Shown here one piece after another: positions 54,920 through 64,000 of a stretch of 64,000 nucleotides of DNA. A program made the position numbers and the translations under genes. Positions within the stretch are counted from its first letter, which is position 1. The number at the start of each line of letters is the position of its first letter. The notes beneath the pieces were generated by a model. The model worked only from the letters and a program-made list of their open reading frames with translations, was not told where the DNA came from and did no database searches. The stretch comes from Gordius sp. MW1. Lineage: Eukaryota; Nematomorpha; Gordioida; Gordea; Gordiidae. The stretch spans positions 8,664,501 through 8,728,500 of the forward strand of contig OZ038529.1 of assembly GCA_964036665.1 (NCBI GenBank), read 5' to 3'.

Positions 54920-55930
54920 CTTATTAAATGCGCCGCACAGTTTAAACGTTTAAGATCTTCAAACGCCTTAATCATATTACTTCCTTGGTTCGTTATATAT
55001 CATTTTAAGAATATCAATTTTATAATTGCCTAAAAAATATATATATATAAATATATTTTTACCTAATGACCTAAAACTTTTGATTATTTGTCTTTATATA
55101 CTAAGTCTTCTTTTTCTCTCATCTTCAAATTGGGAAGTAAAAGAATTTTATTCAATTCTTAACACTCGTTAATGAAACCGCACGTCAAAGTTATGTAGGT
55201 GACCCTTTTAAAATAATCTGTCCATAAATCAGTGGTGGCTTTATAAAAATCGTATATTAATAAATATCAATATTAATTTAGCCCAACACAAGGATTGTTT
55301 GAGAAATTTGTTGAGCTTACAAAAAACTCTACCCCTCACATATTGCAGACATCGTGGTAGGGTGAGGAATTATATTTTTTACAACTATATTTCCATGTGT
55401 CGCGCCTATAGTGACAAAATATTGACACGCATCAATTAAACCGTCGCCATAAACACTTTAAAGTGCACGTAAATCCCTACCACAGAATAGAGAAAGAACC
55501 CGCGTACATTTTTTTTTTATTCAAAGGTAGTTGGTAAGATGTTTTTTTGGTGGTCCACACAATTTATCCAATGTTAATTTTTGTTGGCGATTTCCCATAT
55601 TTACCAAAATTTGTGTCGTTATAAATATTTTGTGCCTTTATGTTATAATAAAAACTTAAAGTCAAATTATTAATTAAAAATTAGGAATTTAGAAACAAAG
55701 TATATTACCAGTAGTTTCGGAATTGTAACTTAAAAGTCCATGCATTAGATGTAATTTAATTTTATCTTTATTTTGGATTATTATTACAAAACTTGCCCAC
55801 ACTGGAGATGTTTTATGTGGTTTCTCGTTTTATAGCTCCTTACCTACCAATTATCAATTTACCATTTCTAAACTAAATTTTATGTAGGCAAAATTTTAAA
55901 TAGCCAAAAGTTAATATTTACTACCCACCC
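54920..55930 (-). pseudogene. hAT transposase N-terminal and middle part, right arm
   Basis: - strand: LDKLCGPPKKHLTNY, GRDLRALKSVYGDG-LIDACQYFVTIGA, IIPHPTTMS, then FYKATTDLWTDYFKRVTYITLTC and NAAHLISTVLKNTLS-IEEKMTG. The reading is broken by stops. It is more complete downstream than the left arm. A 430-bp spacer separates the two arms. Confidence 0.8.
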
Positions 55931-55991
55931 TCCATTTAAAATGGAAACTTAGTTAAAAAATCAACAAAAGTCAATGCTGCTTAAGTTTATA

Positions 55992-56430
55992 TCTTATATA
56001 TAAAAATGAAACAATGTGTGTGTGCGTGTATATGCCGCCACGGAAAACTACCAGACCGATTTGGCTCAAAATTTCACAGTTTATTCCTGACACCCCGGAG
56101 CATGTTTTAAGGTTTGTTCGAGCCAAATAGGTCCAGTAGTTTTCGAGACGCGTTATGTTGTATTCGTACGCGTTGCACGGTATACAGAAGTAGAACATAT
56201 AGACATCAAACTTTATTTTTACTTCAATAACCGCTTTATCATCATATATGCCCTAAAATTCCAACATAATTGAGGTAAAATTATCAACTATTTTGCATTA
56301 ATAATAAAATTTACCATTTAATAAATCAGCAATTTATTGCATGTAAGCTTTACCAAAAGAATTTTTATATTGCAGTACTTTATATAGATCATAGTCAATA
56401 TATATTTTTACCAGTTGAAAAGTTATACAA
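55992..56430 (+). mobile_element. Helitron 5' terminal region
   Basis: Begins TCTTATATATAAAAATGAA after an A, as Helitron 5' ends do, then GT-rich sequence and CGGAAAACTACCAGACCGAT, a block common to insect Helitron leaders. A Helitron N-terminal frame follows at 56431. No Rep or helicase is found downstream, so only the 5' part is present. Confidence 0.65.
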
Positions 56431-56817
56431 ATGCCAATGCGAAAAAAATTATTCGGCAGAATAATACCTAAATCAAAAAGAGATAAAACAAGGAGAGCAG
56501 CTGAAACTCCTCAACATCGTGAAGTACGATTGCGCAAAAATCGCAAGAGAAACTTAACTACAATAGCAGCTGAGACATCGGAAGAGCGAAGCCATAGAAT
56601 AGAAAATTTACGCTCACGAGCCACAACTTCACGCGCCACCGAATCAGCTGAAGAGAGAATCGAAAGACTAGCCACTAAACGCTCACGAGCCACAACTTCG
56701 CGAGCCACCGAATCAGCTGAAGAGCGAATCGAAAGACTAGCCACTAAACGCCCACGAGCCACCGAATCAGCTGAAGAGCGAATCGAAAGACTAGCCACTA
56801 AAAGGGCTAAATTCTGA
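56431..56817 (+). CDS. STPR-repeat protein, 128 aa, at a Helitron 5' end
   Basis: A short basic lead (MPMRKKLFGRI) is followed by about four copies of the 23-residue STPR repeat, core AAET/ATES-x-EER-x-xRIExLxxxRxRxTTSR, with the last unit shortened by deletion of TTSR. STPR repeats form a DNA-binding domain first described in the silkworm protein FMBP-1. The order ATG, basic lead, STPR resembles the N terminus of the Helitron proteins at 58764 and 63208. The frame stops after the repeats, so it is either a truncated Helitron N terminus or a free DNA-binding protein. Three repeat units are nearly identical in DNA, suggesting recent expansion. Confidence 0.75.
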   Translation: MPMRKKLFGRIIPKSKRDKTRRAAETPQHREVRLRKNRKRNLTTIAAETSEERSHRIENLRSRATTSRATESAEERIERLATKRSRATTSRATESAEERIERLATKRPRATESAEERIERLATKRAKF

Positions 56818-57962
56818 AACTACCGGCCCGATTCGCGCGAAAATTTAGCCGTAGATGCCCAGGGGTAAAATAGCTTTTTCAGATTCCTAAAATACCTTTT
56901 CGTTTTAAAAATATCGGACATTTCCCGGCCAGTTTTATTTATAGCATCATATACAATAATGACGTCATACATACAAGGCTGAAGTTTTCTCGAATTAGAT
57001 ATTTAAAAGTTTGATAAAAATGTTACAGTATACGGTCAAAATTTTTGGGGTTTAACAAACTATTTAAATTAAATAAATAAAATTTAAATTATGCAATTTT
57101 TGCCATTATTATCACGTGGTCGATCATAGAAGCATATTTTTAATAATTATCCATCTCTCAATTTATTATTTCATTATATTAAAGAAAATTGTATTTCAAA
57201 TAAATCAGCTAACTAGAAAAATAAAATAATAAATTATTGTATAATAAGTAACAGCATTAATCATCTATTTTTTCAAAAACATTTAATTTTAGTCGGATTT
57301 GATGACTAAAACAGAATTTGCATTTGGTTTGTCTTATTATATATATACTAAAAATAGTGTGTTCATAAAATCCATGACGTGATAAAATTCGTGCCCCATT
57401 TCAATATATAAAATGTATAAGTCTAATATATATTTATAATCATATTAAATTAATCCTAAAAATAAATAATACATATTTCTACTAATATTTTAACTTTCCT
57501 AAGCCCACTTCTTAAATTTTAACAGACGATCTAAATTACAATGTTTTACAAATTTGAAAAATTTAAATAAAATTGATGTTCTTTTTTTATTTTTCTGTTT
57601 ATAAAACCTTATATAATTTTAGAATAATGTATATAAACTGCCTATTTTGCATATCTCTTATATCATTGCCTATTTATTTACTTATGATAATTTGTCAGCA
57701 TCAAATAATTAGTTGCCAGCTTCAAATTATGGTAAGATTGATGTTTCATACTTATTTATTTCTTATTTATATTGTGAAATTTTATGTGATAATTTAAAGG
57801 GCAAGAATTAAAGAAATTATGTTGTGTTGTTACTTAAGTAAGCATAGAAATTTTACCCGTAGGTTCCCACTATTGGTTTCAGGTTAGCTTTCTACGTTTC
57901 AACAAAAACACTTAAATTAAATGAGCAGTCTATTTAGTCTATGACTCACATAAACATAATAA
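56818..57962. other. AT-rich stretch without recognised gene
   Basis: No coding signal. The region lies between the STPR frame and the left arm of the terminal palindrome. Confidence 0.45.
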
Positions 57963-59489
57963 TGTGTTGTGTTACAATTATCAAGTTTGCTTTTTATGTT
58001 CTCATCTTCATTACCCTAGCCTCAATAGAAAAAATCTAAATTTGGCTGGACAAACTCACAAGGATGCTCAAAAAAAAATCCTATAAATTTGTTCGATATT
58101 TGAAAAATTTGAAACCCCCCCCCCCCCCCCCCCCCCAAAAAATAATATCCTGCGTACGCCCCTGATTCCAAGAATTATTTTACAAATAAATGTCACATAA
58201 TATTCATTTTAAAATTTGCACTTAAAGGTCAAAAGTGCTAGCGTTTGTTGCATTTAAAAAGGTCAATTAGTTGCCAAAATATGGGCATTTACGGTCCCAC
58301 ACCTTTTTTAAATTTTTTTATTTTATTGATTTATTAATATTTTTAGCTTAGTAATAACCCTCTGTTTTTTATACATGTTCAATCAATTTTGATACAATTT
58401 TTCAGACTACCTTGCCCATTACCGTTAAATTGATTATTTTTAGTAGTGTTTTAAATGTATATCGTTACACATTTACTTTAACGTGTTTGTTTCCTTTCAC
58501 CATAATGAGAGATAGAAACACGCTTATATCGAATCGACCTTCATTTCTTACTGCCATTCACCATCTCATCTACATGTTAATTCCAGTTTGTGGAAGCTTT
58601 GACATGTAATACAACGGTACGACACCCATTTGAAGATAAACATCTCTATGGTAGTTTAGTTTAATAACTTACTTAACTAATTTTGTCGTTACAATGATTC
58701 TAAGTCTAAAATCGGGTACCTACTTTACTACTGTTTCGTTTTAAACACCTCCCCCCCCCCTAAATGCTAAATAATCTCTATTTTACTTTTGCTGTTCCCT
58801 ATTATAACCAAAAGCCTCATATGCCCCGGCGGGAAAAAACTTTAACAAAAATTCTAAGTACAAAAACCGCAAAGAAGACCAGAGCAGCTGAAACTGCCGG
58901 AAAGCGCAACGCCCGGCTGGCCGACCTTCGGAACCGAGCTTCCACGTCGAGAGCAGCTGAAACTGGCGGAAAGCTCAATGCCCGGCTGGCCGACCTTCTG
59001 AACCGAGCTTCCACGTCGAGAGCAGCTGAAACTGGCGGAAAGCTCAATGCCCGGCTGGCCGACCTTCGGAACCGAGTCTCCACGTCGAGAGCAGCTGAAA
59101 CTTGCGGAAAGCGCAACGCTCGGCTGGCCGACCTTCGGAACCGAGCCAGGCTTACACGAAATTGCTCGGGAGCCAATTTAACCTTAGCCGCTTTCGCGTA
59201 TGATTACAGACTCTATCCCTCCGTCACAATTGGCAGAATAAATACACTGTGTGTACATTGTCAGGCTCTACGTTTCCTCACAGAACAGGGTGGAATGTGT
59301 TGTTTGAATGGGAAGGTCAATTTACCACCTCTGGAAGAGCCACCGGAACCGCTGTTAAGTTACGTTTCTCGGGCTACTCCTGTGTCCAAACACTTCCTTC
59401 AACACATTCGTAAGTACTACGCATGCTTCCAAATGACATCGTTCGGAGCAACGAAAATTTTGAATGATGGAGGTTACATGCCCACATTC
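57963..59489 (+). repeat. Left arm of a 6-kb inverted repeat
   Basis: Reverse-complementary and nearly identical to 62496-64000, including poly-C tracts (58117 and 58750), the hAT-like terminus CCTGCGTACGCCCCTG at 58149 and the STPR-coding part of a Helitron. The two arms converge on about 3 kb of non-homologous or diverged sequence. The right arm continues to the window end, so the outer limit is unknown. Confidence 0.92.
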
Positions 59490-60440
59490 AAAGTACAAGG
59501 ACAAATTTACCATCAAATCGGTTTCCTTCTAGCATTATCAAATATCGAACAAAGGTTTCTGCAAATTTATTTCATAAGCGATACGGAGGCTGATTGATTT
59601 TGTGGGATTCATGCAGGAGTCAAACGTGAAATCATCATAGACTTGCAACATTTATTCCACAACAAAAATCATTTAATTAAATTATTCAAAATCGCATTAG
59701 AGCGAATGCCAACGGATGATTACAAAATCGTAATCAAAGGAGATAGAGCACCATCAGGCGCACATGAAAGACGCTTTAATGCACCAACAATCGATGAAGT
59801 GGCAATCGTAATGGTCGGAACAGAATTTGATCGTCGAGATATCATTATCTACAGAAGGGATGAAAATCTGCAAAGTAATGATGCAACACACAGATCATAT
59901 GATGCCCTTCAATATCCCATACATACTACTTTAATGTGATGCAAATTAATCCTGATTCAGGGGCCGCGACAACAAAAAAGGTGAATGTTATACTCTTTGT
60001 TATACGATGTTCTAGCGAAAATGATAATATGTGATCTTAATCTACTGAAATTCTTTCTCTTACAGGTGTCTTCTAAGGATTTTTATGCATATCGCATAAT
60101 GGTTAGATCTCAGCAATACAACCACATCTTGAAGTGCCGACACCTATTTCACCAATACATTGTCGATATGTATGCAAAAATCGAGAGCGAAGGCCTTCTT
60201 TTCATCCGTCTTATCTTAATCAGAGGTTACTCCGTGCCGAAAATTATATTCACTTGCGAGATGCATTCGAACATGATGGTCACGCAAGCAATGTTGGACA
60301 AATGGTAATACTTGGAGCTACGTATACCGGCAGTCCTAGACACATGCATGAATATACACAAGATGCGATGACATATGTGCGCAAATACGGATGTCCAGAT
60401 CTTTTCATTACCTTCATCTGCAATCCGGCTTGGACTGAGA
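58821..60440 (+). pseudogene. Helitron 2: STPR N terminus and Rep N-terminal domain
   Basis: An in-frame ATG at 58764 exists, but MPRREK (58821) matches the start at 56431. Four 23-residue STPR repeats start at residues 41, 64, 87 and 110 counted from 58764. They are followed by the Helitron N-terminal domain: LTLAAFAYDY, CVHCQALRF and CCLNGKVNLPPL. A stop lies at 59595. Next are FNAPTIDEVAIVMVG, DATHRSYDALQYPI, an 85-bp intron (59981-60065, GT-AG), VSSKDFYAYRIMV, YIVDMYAKIESEG, YTGSPRHMHEYTQDAM and FICNPAWTEI. It is truncated at about 60440, before the HUH motif, where Helitron 3 begins in the opposite direction. Confidence 0.85.
59981..60065 (+). other. Small intron in Helitron 2
   Basis: GTGAATG...TCTTACAG, 85 bp, phase 0, between ATTKK and VSSKDFYAY. 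Helitron 3 has an intron at the same place (61935-61985); Helitron 1 does not. Confidence 0.75.
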
Positions 60441-61454
60441 TCACTCATTTGCATTTGGATCGGTTTCTATAACCGTATCAATAGAGCTGTAATTAAAGGG
60501 ATCACCTGGAATGTGCACTTGAATACGATCATTCATACGGGTGACGGCTGCATTTGTTGGCGCTAATATTGCGCGTTCCCGGAGCCATGTGTGATCGGTG
60601 TAGTGCGTTGCAATCTCGGGGAACATTATAGTGTCAACCGCCTCAGGTGATGGCAGTAGGTGATAAAAGGTTGTTGGAAAGGTGCTTTCCCTTGGAGACC
60701 GGGTAAATGGAAAGGTACCGTTCCCCAAAGCTAGGAATTGTGCAAATAAGGACGTATCCGGGAGTAAATGCACGCGTATGTTCGTAGTAAGCGTGAGGAT
60801 CGTAAATTTCCACCAAATATGTGACGCCTTTAGGCAGGCATCCATCTCATCAGCCGGTGTTGCTCTTGAGATAACAGGTAATGTTCGTCGAAAATCACCG
60901 GCTAGCAACAATAAGGCCCCCCCATAGGGAAGTCAATTTTCCGCAAATCTTTGAGAGTACGATCTAGTGCCTCGAGCGCTTTTTTATGCGCCATCGTACA
61001 TTCATCCCAAATTATAATTGAGCATGTTTAGGACTGTCTCAATTCCCGAGTTCCGACTGATACAGGTAGGTTTTTCAATCTCATGCAGATTTAGGGGGAG
61101 CTTGAAAGTAGAATGGGCCGTGCGGCCTCCATCGAGGAACGTCGCCGCTATACCCGATGACGCGCCGGCTAGGGCTTGCTCGTTATTGGCGCGAAATTTT
61201 GTTAGTAAAAGATTAAGGAGATAAGTTTTACCGGTGCCGCCGGGAGCATCAAGGAAAAGCAGACCGCCGTTACCGGGTGAGGCGTACTGCAGTACGGTGT
61301 CATACACGGTTTTTTGGTCGACGGTCAAAATTAGTTCGCGTTCCTGTATAATGCTGCTCTGATGGGTAACATCGTATTGCAGTTCGAGCCATACGTCCTT
61401 CGGTTGAACATCATGTGGCTGGTGCGGAGGGGTGCAGGTAAAGCAAATTGGCAT
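60441..61454 (-). pseudogene. Helitron 3: Pif1-like helicase part
   Basis: - strand: QALLEDVLLG-like entry near 61560, HDVQPKDVWLELQYDV, DQKTVYDTVL, FLDAPGGTGKTYLLNLLL (Walker A), SSGIAATFLDGGRTAHS, then IIWDECTMAHKKALEALDRTL, LLLAGDFRRTLPVISR, NIRVHLLPDT, TWLRERAILAPTN and SIDTVIETDPNANE, where it meets Helitron 2. The helicase C terminus (motif VI) is missing. The frame is broken near 61010 and 60920. Confidence 0.85.
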
Positions 61455-61517
61455 AGCATTTTATTGCTTATGGACATACATTAGTCCTCCAATAATATAA
61501 GAGAACGGTTGAAGATG

Positions 61518-63151
61518 TCATCGGAATAGGAAATATCTAATGCCAGATTTGCTCTCCGAATGCCCAAAAGAACGTCCTCGCTGAGGCTTGAAAGTTATAA
61601 ACAGAGTAGGGCAGCCGAATTTACGTACATATGACATCGCGTCCTGCGTATATTTATGCATGTGTCGGGGACTTCCCGTATACGTAACCGGAAGGATGAT
61701 AATTCGACCAACATCGGACGTGTTACCATCCTTCGCAATGGCATCGCGCAGGTGAATATATTGCGTGGCCCGAAGTAATCCCTGATTAAGGCGGATGTAA
61801 AGGAGGCGTTCGCTCTCGATCTTGGCATACATGTCGACAACATATTGGTGAAATAGTTGCCGGCACCGCAAGATGTGGTTAGGTTGGTTTGCGCGTACCA
61901 TTAGCCGATACGCGTAAAAAATCATAGTCGTTACCTAGTAGACAAATACACGGATCATATAGGGCACAAAAAATGATACGCTTACCATTTTTTGTGTAGG
62001 AGCTCGCGTAGCGGAATCTAGGCGCATTAGATTTAGGTGGTAGCCATCCTCTCCTTGGCAAAACAATATGGGGTATTGCAGGGCATCGTATGATCTGTGC
62101 GTGGCATCGATGTTCTTGAGGGTTTCATCTCTTCGGCTTATTATAATATCGCGACGTTCAAATTTGCTTCCAACCATGACGATCGCTACATCGTCTATCG
62201 TAGGCGCGTTAAAGCGTCTTTCATGTTCGCCAGGTGGCGTCCTATCAGCCTTAATAACGACCTTGTAATCGTCAGTGGGCATGCGCTCCAACGTGAGTTT
62301 GAACAGGGTAACCAGATGATTTTTAGTGTGGAATAACTGCTGCAACGCGGGGACTATATCACGGCGGATAACGGTATGCATCCCACACCGTTGATCAGTT
62401 TCAGCGTCGCCCATGAAATATATTTGGAGAAAGCCGTGGGCAGCATCAGGTACAAGGAGAAGGGACCCGAGTAGGTGGTATTGCCTACTCTAAACGTGGG
62501 CATGAAACCTCCATCATTCAAAATTTTCGTTGCTCCGAACGATGTCATTTGGAAGCATGCGTTGTACTTACGAATGTGTTGAATGGACACAGGAGTAGCC
62601 CGAGAAACGTAACTTAACAGCGGTTCCGGTGGCTCTTTCAGAGGTGGTAAATTGACCTTTCCATTCAAACAACACATTCCACCCTGTTCTGTGAGGAAAC
62701 GTAGAGCCTGACAATGTACACAGAGTGTATTTATTCTGCCAATTGTGACGGAGGGATAGAGTCTGTAATCATACGCGAAAGCGGCTAAGGTTAAATTGGC
62801 TCCCGAGCAATTTCGTGTAAGCCTGGCTCGGTTCCGAAGGTCGGCCAGCCGAGCGTTGCGCTTTCCGCAAGTTTCAGCTGCTCTCGACGTGGAGACTCGG
62901 TTCCGAAGGTCGGCCAGCCGGGCATTGAGCTTTCCGCCAGTTTCAGCTGCTCTCGACGTGGAAGCTCGGTTCAGAAGGTCGGCCAGCCAGGCATTGAGCT
63001 TTCCGCCAGTTTCAGCTGCTCTCGACGTGGAAGCTCGGTTCCGAAGGTCGGCCAGCCGGGCGTTGCGCTTTCCGGCAGTTTCAGCTGCTCTGGTCTTCTT
63101 TGCGGTTTTTGTACTTAGAATTTTTGTTAAAGTTTTTTCCCGCCGGGGCAT
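61518..63151 (-). pseudogene. Helitron 3: STPR N terminus and Rep N-terminal domain, HUH region deleted
   Basis: STPR repeats and the N-terminal domain mirror Helitron 2. After the shared 5' part the reading runs to DAETDQRCGMHTVIRRDIVPALQQLFH, KLTLERMPTDDYKVVIKADRTP, FNAPTIDDVAIVMVG, DATHRSYDALQYPILF, a 51-bp intron (61985-61935), then IFYAYRLMVRANQPN, YVVDMYAKIESERLLYIR and FGCPTLFITF. The next sequence is already helicase-side, so the HUH endonuclease has been deleted. The STPR start ATG is at about 63151, and an upstream in-frame ATG lies at 63208. A frame break lies near 62430. Confidence 0.85.
61935..61985 (-). other. Small intron in Helitron 3
   Basis: GTAAGC...CTACTAG, 51 bp, after TRAPTQKM. 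Without splicing the frame stops at the TAG that forms the acceptor. Same position as the Helitron 2 intron. Confidence 0.65.
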
Positions 63152-64000
63152 ATGAGGCTTTTGGTTATAATAGGGAACAGCAAAAGTAAAATAGAGATTA
63201 TTTAGCATTTAGGGGGGGGGGAGGTGTTTAAAACGAAACAGTAGTAAAGCAGGTACCCGATTTTAGACTTAGAACCATTGTAACGACAAAATTAGTTAAG
63301 TAAGTTATTAAACTAAACTACCATAGAGATGTTTATCTTCAAATGGGTGTCGTACCGTTGTATTACATGTCAAAGCTTCCACAAACTGGCATTAACATGT
63401 AGATGAGACGGCGAATGGCAGTAAGAAATGAAGGTCGATTCGATATAAGCGTGTTTCTATCTCTCATTATGGTGAAAGGAAACAAACACGTTAAAGTAAA
63501 TGTCTAACGATATACATTTAAAACACTACTAAAAATAATCAATTTAACGGTAATGGGCAAGTCTGAAAAATTGTATCAAAATTGATTGAACATGTATAAA
63601 AAACAGAGGGTTATTACTAAGCTAAAAATATTAATAAATCAATAAAATAAAAAAATTTAAAAAAGGTGTGGGACCGTAAATGCCCATATTTTGGCAACTA
63701 ATTGACCTTTTTGGATGCAACAAACGCTAGCACTTTTGACCTTTAAGTGCAAATTTTGAAATGAATATTATGTGACATTTATTTGTAAAATAATTCTTGG
63801 AATCAGGGGCGTACGCAGGATATTATTTTTTTTGGGGGGGGGGGGGGGGTTTCAAATTTTTCAAATATCGAACAAATTTATAGGATTTTTTTTGAGCATC
63901 CTTGTGAGTTTGTCCAGCCAAATTTAGATTTTTTCTATTGAGGCTAGGGTAATGAAGATGAGAACATAAAAAGCAAACTTGATAATTGTAACACAACACA
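62496..64000 (-). repeat. Right arm of the inverted repeat, running off the window
   Basis: Reverse complement of 57963-59489 with few differences: a 7-base change near the FLQHIRKY codons and homopolymer length changes. Position 64000 pairs with 57963, so the match probably continues outside this window. Confidence 0.92.

Noticed and set aside
58817..59176. 119-codon - strand frame opposite the STPR repeats (also at 62796-63155)
   Set aside because: Repetition of a 69-bp unit keeps the antisense frame open. The sense reading matches the STPR pattern and Helitron context.
1..64000. Search for tRNA and rRNA genes
   Set aside because: No cloverleaf with A and B box pattern or rRNA-like segment was recognised by eye. 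A covariance-model scan would be decisive.

Overview
The window is eukaryotic nuclear DNA, AT-rich, with spliceosomal introns and very dense transposable elements. Helitrons with STPR repeats, short-LTR Ty3/gypsy, RTE-like, hAT, piggyBac and MULE-like elements together suggest an insect, possibly a hemipteran. The organism is an inference; the element families and exon structures are read from the sequence.

Host genes are mostly in the left half and are split into short exons. A + strand LTV1-like gene (4598-7218, 11 exons, 376 aa predicted; 40S ribosome biogenesis) converges on a - strand SMAP-type ArfGAP gene (13918-7625, 9 exons, 403 aa predicted; vesicle traffic). Splice phases agree at every junction in both, so both look functional. 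A first coding exon of an unrecognised - strand gene lies at 23447-23274. A four-exon + strand gene of unknown function (30280-31753, 162 aa) is also phase-consistent throughout.

Region by region: 1-4 kb is AT-rich, with an RTE-like relic and short direct repeats. 4.6-13.9 kb holds LTV1 and SMAP, with two MITE copies in SMAP introns. 14.5-18.2 kb is an RTE-like relic split by a 2.6-kb GTCTCG-rich hAT-like element. 19.2-23.25 kb is a young Ty3/gypsy element with matching 182-bp LTRs and a 5-bp target duplication. 23.9-24.5 kb is a minisatellite. 24.9-29.8 kb is a - strand Helitron interrupted by two hAT-like elements. 33.5-39.1 kb is an inverted MULE pair, one arm carrying an LTR-type insertion. 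39.3-46.9 kb is a nest: a gypsy relic is split by a piggyBac, which is itself split by a hAT-like element and a non-LTR 3' end. 47.2-51.1 kb is a gypsy relic with its integrase duplicated as a palindrome. 51.6-55.9 kb holds hAT transposase halves in two inverted pairs. 56-64 kb has an STPR-encoding Helitron 5' end, then two convergent Helitrons whose 5' 1.5 kb are nearly identical inverted copies but whose downstream coding differs.

The most striking large-scale pattern is the series of inverted duplications of transposon fragments from 35 kb to the window end. The right arm of the last one runs off the window.
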